This document shows positions 42,910-50,156 of a DNA stretch of 64,000 nt, piece by piece. How positions within the stretch are numbered: position 1 is the stretch's first letter; each line of letters begins with the position of its first letter. Both the position numbers and the translations under genes were made by a program. Source of the stretch: Pyxidicoccus trucidator (GTDB taxonomy: Bacteria > Myxococcota > Myxococcia > Myxococcales > Myxococcaceae); assembly GCF_010894435.1 (NCBI RefSeq), contig NZ_JAAIXZ010000014.1:62001-126000 (forward strand), given 5' to 3'. Under the pieces are notes generated by a model. That model was not told where the DNA came from, did not search any database, and saw only the letters and a list, made by a program, of their open reading frames with translations.

Positions 42910-43599
42910 CTACTTCGCCTTCAGCTCGTACTCGCCACCCGGGTAGACGAACGAGTCGCGGGGCGCGTACCAGCACCACGCCTCCACCTTCTGCAGCGGG
43001 CTGGCCGGCCGCAGCGCGTACACCGGGTGGTCCGGCGCCAGGAAGTCCAGGGACTGGAGCTCGAAGCCGGCGGCAATGTCACCGACGTAGGGGTAGTTGC
43101 CCGCCATCAGCTTGTTCTTCACCTGTGTCACGTACATGAGCTGACCGCGCGCCACCGAGGCCACCTGCTGGCCCACCCGCGCCACGGCGCGGATGATGGG
43201 GATGCCGTCCACGCGAGTCACCGCCACCAGCCGGCCGTCCTCCAGGTCCAGCGTCGTGGTGCCCGCAGAGGCGGGGACGCCGCGCTCGCTCACGTAGTCG
43301 CGCACCGTCTGCGACGAGTTGAGGTAGTGCGTGAAGAAGCGGCCCGGTGTCACGCCGTCCGGCGCCGTGTGGTCCGCGAGGTCCAGGCCCAGGTACGTCA
43401 GCGAGTACGCGCCGAAGCCCGACGTCTGGTCCGCCGAGTCCACCACGTACTGGTTCATGTAGATGGCGCGGTTGGCCGCGGGCGACAGCCCCCTGGGCAG
43501 CAGCGCGGCGGCGGCCCTGCGGTCGGCGGGAATCCAGCTCGAATAGAGCATGCGGCTGTTGAGGACGAGCTGCGGCGCGGCGAGGGTACTGGTGGACAT
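42910..43599 (-). CDS. Acetoacetate decarboxylase-like protein
   Basis: 229 aa. The acetoacetate decarboxylase (ADC) beta-barrel type is suggested by AAALLPRGLSPAANRAIYMN, ARVGQQVASVARGQLMYVTQ and HPVYALRPASPLQKVEAWCW. A lysine in QVKNKLMAG is a possible Schiff-base residue but cannot be assigned with certainty. Many ADC-fold proteins act on other keto acids or only bind ligands. Convergent with the TPP enzyme gene, 34 bp apart. Confidence 0.65.
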   Translation of the reverse strand: MSTSTLAAPQLVLNSRMLYSSWIPADRRAAAALLPRGLSPAANRAIYMNQYVVDSADQTSGFGAYSLTYLGLDLADHTAPDGVTPGRFFTHYLNSSQTVRDYVSERGVPASAGTTTLDLEDGRLVAVTRVDGIPIIRAVARVGQQVASVARGQLMYVTQVKNKLMAGNYPYVGDIAAGFELQSLDFLAPDHPVYALRPASPLQKVEAWCWYAPRDSFVYPGGEYELKAK

Positions 43600-43738
43600 G
43601 ATGGCTCCTGGACGGGTGAGCTCTCTTCAATTCATTCGGAGCCAGCCACGCGGTCTGGTTGTCGTCCATCGTCCCGCCGGGCCGCCGCGTCCTGGTGCGG
43701 TGCGGCGGCGACGCTCTCGCACACCGCCGCTCCACGAG

Positions 43739-46645
43739 TCACAGCGCGCGGTTGAGGGTGACGGGGGTGGCGCGTCCCTCGCGGAGGATGAGGAGCGTGG
43801 CCGGACTGCCCGGCGCGCCCAGCTCACGGTGGCGGGCCTCGCCCGGGTCGTGCACGGAGGCCCCGTCGATGGCCTTCACCACGTCACCCAGGCGCAGTGA
43901 CGCGGCCGGGCCTCCCTCCGCCAGCCAGCTCACGGTGACGTCGTCCCCGCTCATCGCGAAGTGGAGCCCCAGGCGCCCAGGCTCCACCCGGGCCGGACCC
44001 ATGCGCCAGTCGCCCAGGTCCTCCGCCTTGCCGGACGTGAGTGTCACCTGCCGGTCCGCGAGCTGCCCACCGCGGCCCCACGCAATGACACGGTGCGGAC
44101 CCGGCGCGAGGTCCTCCACCCGGAAGCGCCCATCCGCGCCCACCTGCGGCGAGAAGACTCCGTCCACGTCCACGAAGCCGCCCGCGAGGGGCGCACCTGA
44201 GGCGTCGACCAGCCGGCCGGAGAGGCTGCCTCCCGCCTCGACGACGAGGTCCACCTGGGCGGTGGCGCCAGCGGTGACGGTGGCCTCCGCCTTCCCGGCG
44301 CGGCCGTCCGGCAGCGTGGCGGTGAGGGCCACCCGTCCCGCCACCATGTCCTCGACGACGAAGCGGTCTCCCGCGAAGTCCAGCTCCTGCCGGGTGAGGA
44401 AGTCGTCGTCGCTCCGGAGGGCGGTGGCCACCAGCCGGAAGCCCTCGACGGCGCGGCCTCCTCCCGAGCGGACGGTGCCCGTCAGGCGTCCTCCTGCCGT
44501 GAGCTGGAGGGTGACGGCCGTGCGCGTCGACGGCACCGAGGGCAGGTCTCCCCGGCGTCCGCCGTTGGTGGCCCAGAAGTGCACCGCGGGCCCGCCGATG
44601 GAGTCCGCCACCATCGTCACCTGTCCGGAGGCGTCGGTGACGTCCTCCAGGAGCACCTCGTACTTGCCGGGCTCGCTGCCCATCACCGTGGCGCCGACGC
44701 TGGGCGCGCCGTTGGGTTCGAGCACCGTGACGACGATGGGCTTGCTCGGCTCGCTCACCTCCAAATCCACGCGCTTCGAGCCTCCGGCCTCCAGCTCCAC
44801 GACCTTCTCCTGGTCGCTATTCTGGCTGGCGGAGTCCGCCATCCAGGCGGTGAGCGTGTAGCGGCCCGCGCGTACTCGCATCGACCAGGCGCCGTCGGGA
44901 GTGGCCGCGACCTTCACGGCCTCGGTGTAGGGGGCGCCCGCCCGCAGGGCGGAGACGGTGACGGGCTTCGGGGGCACCCGGCCTCCCCGGAGCCGGACGG
45001 TGCCTTCGAGCAGGCCCTCCCCGGTGAGCTGGAGGCGGACGCGGCTCGTCTCTCCCGGGAGGACCTTCACTGGCTCGCGGACATGCGTCTCGCTGCCGGG
45101 GCGGCGGGCCGCGACATACACCTCTCCCGGGGGCATCCCTTCGAGGACGAAGCCGCCCTGCGCATCCGTCACCGTGACGAGCGCGCCCTCCAGCGGCGCC
45201 ATGCGCCAGCGCGTCTCCGGGGTGACCTGGATGCCCGCCAGGGGCTTCGCGTCCCCGTCCACCACCGTGCCCTCGATGCGACCGTGCGCGGACAGCTCGG
45301 CAAGCAGGTCGAAACGCTGGCCGTCCAGCACGCTCACTCCGCTCCGCATCAGTGTCTTGAAGCCCCGGGCCCGCACCGTCACCGAGTACAGCCCCGGCGC
45401 GAGCGCTCCCGCTTCGAACCGTCCGTCCGCTCCGGAGACGGCGCTGGCGACCTCGGCCTGGGTGTCGTCCAGGCTGAAGGTGAGGGCGCCCGGGGTGATG
45501 GAGATGTTCGCACCGCCGATGGGCTCACCCGAGCCCTTGCGCCGCACGAGGCCTGTGAGTGAGGCCGCTGCCCCCAGGCGGATGCGGACGTCGCGGGCCG
45601 TCATTCCCGCACCCACCACGACTCGCGACGGTGCCGCGCCCGTCAGCGCTCCCTGGCTCGCGGAGACCTGGTACACGCCGGGGGAAACGTCGAGCGAGAA
45701 GCCTCCGCCCTCGCTGGTGTCGGTCTGCACGGCGTCTCCCGTGCCGGAGGCGACCACCCGTGCCCCGAGGGCCGGCTCTCCGTCGGGCAGCTCCACGAAC
45801 CCCTCGAGGAAGGCCGAGCCCTCCAGCTCGACGGTGAGCCCGGAGGAGGGCACGTGCACACGCCCGAGCCGCTTCGGCGCGCGCCCCGGCGCCCGGGCGT
45901 CCAGCTGGTACTCGCCCGGCGCCAGTCCCTGGAAGCGGAAGTCGCCGCGGCCGTCACTGGTGGTGGCGTGCTGCTCCTCCTCCGGCATCGACGCCCCCAT
46001 CCACAGCGCGGTGGGCTGCACGACGTCATGGCGGGACGAGCGCGGCGTCAACGTGAGCTCCACCAGCGGTACGGGGGTCCGCGAGCCCCGCTCCACGGTG
46101 GCGCCTTCGAGAAGGACTCCCGCGTCGAGCATGAGCCGCACCGAAGTCAGGGCTTCGCCTCGGGGCCGGGTGACGTGGGCTCGCGCGATGGCGAGGCCGT
46201 CCGCCCGGGCGGTGACGAGGTAGTGCCCCGGTCTCGCGGGGAGCACGACGACTCCCGCCGCATCGGTGACGCCGGTGCCCGCCACGAACCAGTCGGGCCG
46301 TCCCGCGCGGGAAGCAACGAGCTCCCGGAGGTAGAGCGTCACCCGCGCTCCCGCCCGTGGCCCCGAGGCGGTGAGCACCTCGGTGCGAAGGGTGCCTTCC
46401 TCCTCGCGCATCGGCTCCGCGATGCGCGGGGTTCCGTCTTTCGCGAGGTCGCCGGGCGTCGCGCCACGCTGCGCATCGCCGCCTGCGTCGTTCTGGAGAG
46501 CGGGGCTCCGAGGCGCCGACGTCGAGGCCGTCTGGGCGGGCCCGGGTGACGCCGGGCCGCCGCTGTCCGTGCCGCCAGCCCACCAGAGCCCGAGGCCAGC
46601 GAGGACCGCCACCACAGCCACCAGAGCGAGTGTCTTCCGTCTCAT
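43739..46645 (-). CDS. Large carboxypeptidase-regulatory-like surface protein with C-terminal PDZ
   Basis: 968 aa from ATG 46645. One N-terminal membrane anchor (MRRKTLALVAVVAVLAGLGL), then a chain of about eight beta-sandwich repeats of the carboxypeptidase-regulatory/Cna-B kind, each with signatures like GDFRFQGLAPGEYQLDARAP and GGFVLEGMPPGEVYVAARRP. Near the C-terminus a PDZ-like domain (GLHFAMSGDDVTVSWLAEGG, LRLGDVVKAIDGASV) follows. Such proteins are exported and abundant in myxobacteria; the PDZ end suggests it binds a protein partner. It diverges from the winged-helix regulator at 46795 and shares its upstream repeats. Confidence 0.85.
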   Translation of the reverse strand: MRRKTLALVAVVAVLAGLGLWWAGGTDSGGPASPGPAQTASTSAPRSPALQNDAGGDAQRGATPGDLAKDGTPRIAEPMREEEGTLRTEVLTASGPRAGARVTLYLRELVASRAGRPDWFVAGTGVTDAAGVVVLPARPGHYLVTARADGLAIARAHVTRPRGEALTSVRLMLDAGVLLEGATVERGSRTPVPLVELTLTPRSSRHDVVQPTALWMGASMPEEEQHATTSDGRGDFRFQGLAPGEYQLDARAPGRAPKRLGRVHVPSSGLTVELEGSAFLEGFVELPDGEPALGARVVASGTGDAVQTDTSEGGGFSLDVSPGVYQVSASQGALTGAAPSRVVVGAGMTARDVRIRLGAAASLTGLVRRKGSGEPIGGANISITPGALTFSLDDTQAEVASAVSGADGRFEAGALAPGLYSVTVRARGFKTLMRSGVSVLDGQRFDLLAELSAHGRIEGTVVDGDAKPLAGIQVTPETRWRMAPLEGALVTVTDAQGGFVLEGMPPGEVYVAARRPGSETHVREPVKVLPGETSRVRLQLTGEGLLEGTVRLRGGRVPPKPVTVSALRAGAPYTEAVKVAATPDGAWSMRVRAGRYTLTAWMADSASQNSDQEKVVELEAGGSKRVDLEVSEPSKPIVVTVLEPNGAPSVGATVMGSEPGKYEVLLEDVTDASGQVTMVADSIGGPAVHFWATNGGRRGDLPSVPSTRTAVTLQLTAGGRLTGTVRSGGGRAVEGFRLVATALRSDDDFLTRQELDFAGDRFVVEDMVAGRVALTATLPDGRAGKAEATVTAGATAQVDLVVEAGGSLSGRLVDASGAPLAGGFVDVDGVFSPQVGADGRFRVEDLAPGPHRVIAWGRGGQLADRQVTLTSGKAEDLGDWRMGPARVEPGRLGLHFAMSGDDVTVSWLAEGGPAASLRLGDVVKAIDGASVHDPGEARHRELGAPGSPATLLILREGRATPVTLNRAL

Positions 46646-46719
46646 TCCAGCTCCCGAAGCCAACCGTCATCGGATGGCGCGTAGGACAGCAGGCCGGTTG
46701 CTCCGGATCCAGCCCACCC

Positions 46720-46787
46720 CCGACAAAGTCCGTGGCCCACCGACAAACTTTCTTTGTCTTGACCAAGGAAGTTTGTCGGCGTTAGAA
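46720..46787 (+). promoter_or_regulatory. Leaderless promoter of the winged-helix regulator with CCGACAAA operators
   Basis: CCGACAAAGT at 46720-46729, CCGACAAACTT at 46740-46750 and its exact inverse AAGTTTGTCGG at 46769-46779. Between the inverted pair sits TTGACC (46759-46764), then 17 nt and TTAGAA (46782-46787). The ATG is 7 nt further, so transcription should start at it. The operator arms flank and overlap the -35 and spacer, as for autorepression, and the sites also lie upstream of the divergent surface-protein gene. Confidence 0.6.
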
Positions 46788-46794
46788 GTCGGGC

Positions 46795-47373
46795 ATGGCG
46801 AAGGACAGCAGCGCGGCGAAGGCCCGGCCCATGCGGGCGCGCATCCTGGAGCGGCTCGCGACGCCCACCACGGCGGCGGCGCTCTCGCGCGAGCTGGACA
46901 CGTCGCGGCAGAAGGTGGGCTACCACCTGCGCGAGCTGGAGCAGCAGGGCCTGGTCGAGCTGGTCGAGGAGCGCCGCAAGGGCAACGTGGTGGAGCGGCT
47001 GGTGAAGGCCAGCTCGCGCGCGTACCTCGTGTCCGCCGAGGCGCTGGCCTCGCTGGCCCCGGACCCCGCCGCCGCGGTGGACCGCTTCTCGTCGGCCTAC
47101 CTCATCGCCGTCGCGGCCCGGAGCGTGAGGGAGGTGGCCACCCTGCGAGAGCGCGCGCAGCAGGCGGGCAAGACGCTGCCGACCTTCTCCCTCCAGGCCG
47201 ACGTGCGCTTCGCCAACGCGAAGGCACGACATGCCTTCGCCGAGGAGCTGGCGGACACCGTCGGCCGCCTCGTCGCCCGCTACCACGATGAAAGAGTCGA
47301 GGGAGGGCGCCACTACCGCCTCTTCCTCGGCGTCCACCCCGCAGCCGCCCCCGAGAAGGAGAGCCCCGAGTGA
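46795..47373 (+). CDS. Winged-helix (ArsR-like) transcriptional regulator
   Basis: 192 aa. Short N-terminus then a winged helix: ARILERLATPTTAAALSREL, recognition helix DTSRQKVGYHLRELEQQGLV and wing EERRKGNVVERLVKA. The C-terminal 100 residues are helical and may bind a ligand. No metal-binding Cys pattern is present, so it is not a classical metal sensor. No Shine-Dalgarno is seen; the promoter layout predicts a leaderless mRNA. It overlaps the next gene by GTGA and leads the run that ends with the PAP2/isoprenoid synthase fusion. Confidence 0.85.
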   Translation: MAKDSSAAKARPMRARILERLATPTTAAALSRELDTSRQKVGYHLRELEQQGLVELVEERRKGNVVERLVKASSRAYLVSAEALASLAPDPAAAVDRFSSAYLIAVAARSVREVATLRERAQQAGKTLPTFSLQADVRFANAKARHAFAEELADTVGRLVARYHDERVEGGRHYRLFLGVHPAAAPEKESPE

Positions 47374-48146
47374 GCCAGGAGAAGACGCGCAGTCTCGAGA
47401 AGCAGGTGAAGATCAAGGCCCCTCGCGACGCCGTCTGGCGCGCGATTACCGAGGCCGACCAGATTGTCCGCTGGTTCGCGCTCGACGCGAAGGTGAAGCC
47501 GGGCGTCGGCGGCTTCGTGTGGCTGAGCTGGCCGGGCATGGCGGGCGAGGAGCGCATCGACGTCTGGGAGCAGGGGACGCACTTCCGGACGAGCAACCCC
47601 GCCCGGCCTCAAGTCGCCACCGACTGGTACGTGGAAGGCGAGGGCGGTGAGACGACGCTCCGGCTCGTGCACTCCGGCTTTGGCGAGGGCGCGGACTGGG
47701 ATGCCGAGTACGACTCGCTGGACCGCGGCTGGTCCGTGTTCTTCCAGAACCTCAAGCACATGCTGGAGCGGCATCCGGGCGCTCCCGGGCAGCAGGTGAT
47801 GGTGCCCGTGCCAGTGGGGAACGTCGGACTGGAACAGGCGTGGCAGTGCCTGCTGGGGCCGGGCGTGCTCGGCCTGGAGCGCACCGGCGAGCGGACCTTC
47901 AAGGCCCGCTCCGTCACGGGCGAGGCGCTGGAAGGGGAGGTGGACCTGTGGATGCCGCCTCGTGCGCTCGGCATCACCGTGAAGAACTGGAACGACGCGC
48001 GCTTCACCGTGGACATCAACGGGTGCGACGGCGAGGTGCGGGTCTGGGTCTGCCTGCTCACCTGGGGGCTGGATGCTCCCGCCGTCGAGGCGCTCCGCTC
48101 CCGGTGGCAGCCCGCGCTGGAAGGAATGTTCCGTCCCGCGGCGTGA
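47370..48146 (+). CDS. SRPBCC (AHSA1-like) protein
   Basis: 258 aa, GTG start overlapping the regulator stop (GTGA). The N-terminal half is an AHSA1/START-like SRPBCC fold (VKIKAPRDAVWRAITEADQI ... FQNLKHMLERHP) able to hold a hydrophobic ligand. The second half (about 145-258) looks like a second, degenerate copy ending in LRSRWQPALEGMF. An ArsR-type regulator coupled to an SRPBCC protein is a common pair; here it precedes lipid-modifying enzymes by 66 bp, which fits a role in ligand binding or transfer. Confidence 0.82.
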   Translation: MSQEKTRSLEKQVKIKAPRDAVWRAITEADQIVRWFALDAKVKPGVGGFVWLSWPGMAGEERIDVWEQGTHFRTSNPARPQVATDWYVEGEGGETTLRLVHSGFGEGADWDAEYDSLDRGWSVFFQNLKHMLERHPGAPGQQVMVPVPVGNVGLEQAWQCLLGPGVLGLERTGERTFKARSVTGEALEGEVDLWMPPRALGITVKNWNDARFTVDINGCDGEVRVWVCLLTWGLDAPAVEALRSRWQPALEGMFRPAA

Positions 48147-48212
48147 GCGCGCGCTGACAGACAGTCACGGTGTGGGTGGCCACCGGAGGGCCCCGTCCGA
48201 TAGCCTCTCCGC

Positions 48213-49184
48213 ATGGCGGTGAATGTCGTGGCGTGGGCGGATCCGGTCCGTCAACCCGAGCTGGGACGGCTCCGGGCGTGGCACCTCGTGTGCCCGTCCG
48301 AGTCGCTCCGGCGCGGGCAGGTGATGGGCTGGAGTCTCGGCGGGCGGGAGCTGGTCCTCTTCCGGGGACAGGGCGGCGGCGTGCATGCGCTGTCCGCCCA
48401 CTGCGCCCACATGGGCACCCACCTCGCGGGCGGCACCGTGGTGGGGGACTGCCTCCGCTGCCCGCTGCACCACTGGCGCTTCGACGGCAGCGGCGCCTGT
48501 CAGGCCGACGTGGGCGCCAGGTCCGGGCAGCGGCCGTTCCCCGTGGTGGAGCGCTTTGGCGCCATCCTCGTCTTCAACGGGCCGGTGGTCCTCTGTCCAC
48601 CGCCGGAGCTCGGCGCCGCGGACCTGATGTGGCGTGCCGGGCCCGCCGTCACCGTGCGCTGTGACTGGCTGCCCGTCCTGGCCAACTCCTTCGACATCGA
48701 GCACCTGCGCACCGTGCACCACCGCGAGCTGCGGGAGGCTCCGGTGGTGGAGCGGCCGGACCCGTTCACCCTGCGCCTGCGCTACACCTCGCGCGTCACC
48801 GGCTCCGGGCCGAGTGACTGGCTGATGAAGACGCTGTCCGGCAACCGCATCGGCGTCACCATTACGCTGCACGGCGGGACGCTCCTCTCCGTGGAGAGCG
48901 ACCTGGGACGGACGCGGAGCGCCCTGGTCGCCGGCTTCCGTAAGACGCCCGAGGGCCTGTCCGTGCGGCTGGCCTTCGCCGCGCGCCGGGGACGGGTTCC
49001 GGGGATGGACAGGCTGTCGCTCGCGGTGTCCCGGTGGCTCTTCACGTCCTTCCTGCGGCGGGACTTGTCCGTGCTCCATGACATGCGCTTCAACGCGGTC
49101 GGCGCCGCGGAGGACCCCGTCCTGAAGCAGTTGTTGGACTTCACCGCCAGCCTGCCCGAGGACCGCGATGACGAGCGAGGGTAG
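48213..49184 (+). CDS. Rieske non-haem iron oxygenase
   Basis: 323 aa. Rieske [2Fe-2S] ligands Cys64/His66 in CAHMGTH and Cys83/His86 in CPLHHW. The mononuclear iron site is visible as NSFDIEHLRTVHHREL (His164, His169). The size and single-chain plan match oxygenases acting on sterols and polycyclic lipids (KshA, cholesterol 7-desaturase/DAF-36, SdmA type) more than classical ring dioxygenases; this is inference. No reductase is adjacent. Its 3' end overlaps the desaturase by 17 bases, so the two are probably translated together. Confidence 0.88.
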   Translation: MAVNVVAWADPVRQPELGRLRAWHLVCPSESLRRGQVMGWSLGGRELVLFRGQGGGVHALSAHCAHMGTHLAGGTVVGDCLRCPLHHWRFDGSGACQADVGARSGQRPFPVVERFGAILVFNGPVVLCPPPELGAADLMWRAGPAVTVRCDWLPVLANSFDIEHLRTVHHRELREAPVVERPDPFTLRLRYTSRVTGSGPSDWLMKTLSGNRIGVTITLHGGTLLSVESDLGRTRSALVAGFRKTPEGLSVRLAFAARRGRVPGMDRLSLAVSRWLFTSFLRRDLSVLHDMRFNAVGAAEDPVLKQLLDFTASLPEDRDDERG

Positions 49185-50088
49185 GGACACGTCCATCCCC
49201 GCCACCCTCAACGTCGTGCTCCTGGCCTCCGCGCTCACCGTGGGCGCCGGGTGCCTGTGGCTGGCCTCGCACGCGGACACGTGGGCCGTGCGGCTGCTGG
49301 CGGCCGTGGGGTTCTCCTTCGTGAACAACACCGTGTTCTCGCTGCTCCACGAGGCGACGCACGGGGTGCTCCACCCATCGCGCCGGGTGAATGACGGGCT
49401 CGGGCGCGTGGCGGCGGCGCTGTTTCCGACGTCCTTCACCATGCAGCGGGCCTTCCACCTCAACCACCACCGCCACAACCGGACGCGGCTGGAGCAGTTC
49501 GACTACTTCCGGCCCGGGGACAACCGCTTCCTGAAGCGCGCGCAGTGGTACTCCATCCTCAGCGGCCTCTACTGGCTCTTCGTGCCGGTGGGCGCGGTGG
49601 CCTTCGCGCTCGTTCCGGGGTTGCTGCATCGGCTGCGCGGCACCGGCACCCGCTATGGCGAGCAGACCGGCGCGGACGCGTACCTGGGCCGTCTGGAGGA
49701 TGCGCCTGGCGCCGCCATCCGCTGGGAGGTGCTGCTGGCGGTGGCAGTGCAGGCCGGGCTCATGGTGGCGCTGGACCTGTCCGTGACGGGGTGGGCGCTG
49801 TGCTACGCGGCCTTCGCGGTCAACTGGAGCGGGCTCCAGTACGCGGACCATGCGTGGTCTCCGCTGCACGTCCGAGATGGGGCGTGGGACTTGCGGGTGG
49901 CCGCGCCCGTGCGGTGGCTGTTCCTCAACTACCACTACCACCGCGCGCACCACCGGCATCCCCATGTGCCGTGGCTGCACCTGGAGCGCTACGTGGATTC
50001 GAGTGTGCCCCGTCCGTCGTACCTTCGCGTCTGGCTGTCCATGTGGCGCGGGCCCCGGCCGCTGCCCGTCACGGTGGAGGAGCCATGA
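49168..50088 (+). CDS. Membrane di-iron desaturase/hydroxylase
   Basis: 306 aa. Histidine boxes HEATH (61-65), HLNHHRH (97-103) and HYHRAHH (256-262), plus a His in YADHAW near 228. At least four membrane helices. The pattern fits fatty acid desaturases and the related carotenoid ketolase/hydroxylase group. Starts inside the Rieske gene and ends in ATGA shared with the micro-ORF at 50085. Together with the isoprenoid-synthase-like fusion downstream, a terpenoid or polyprenyl substrate is as likely as a fatty acid. Confidence 0.87.
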   Translation: MTSEGRDTSIPATLNVVLLASALTVGAGCLWLASHADTWAVRLLAAVGFSFVNNTVFSLLHEATHGVLHPSRRVNDGLGRVAAALFPTSFTMQRAFHLNHHRHNRTRLEQFDYFRPGDNRFLKRAQWYSILSGLYWLFVPVGAVAFALVPGLLHRLRGTGTRYGEQTGADAYLGRLEDAPGAAIRWEVLLAVAVQAGLMVALDLSVTGWALCYAAFAVNWSGLQYADHAWSPLHVRDGAWDLRVAAPVRWLFLNYHYHRAHHRHPHVPWLHLERYVDSSVPRPSYLRVWLSMWRGPRPLPVTVEEP

Positions 50089-50156
50089 GCCAGCGCTCAG
50101 TGCTGTTCGGTCTGCCCCAGCGCAGGCCGCTTCCCGCTTCGGTGGAAACACGATGA
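50085..50156 (+). CDS. 23-residue micro-ORF resembling the N-terminus of the next gene
   Basis: ATG at 50085 overlaps the desaturase stop (ATGA), and its TGA overlaps the next gene's ATG at 50153 (ATGA). The peptide begins MSQRSVLFGLPQRR; the next protein begins MSPRPALFGLPRRE, identical at 9 of the first 14 positions, and the DNA is similar too. It may be a coupling peptide, or the remnant of a duplicated 5' end left after deletion. Both flanking overlaps are intact, which argues that its translation matters. Confidence 0.55.
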   Translation: MSQRSVLFGLPQRRPLPASVETR

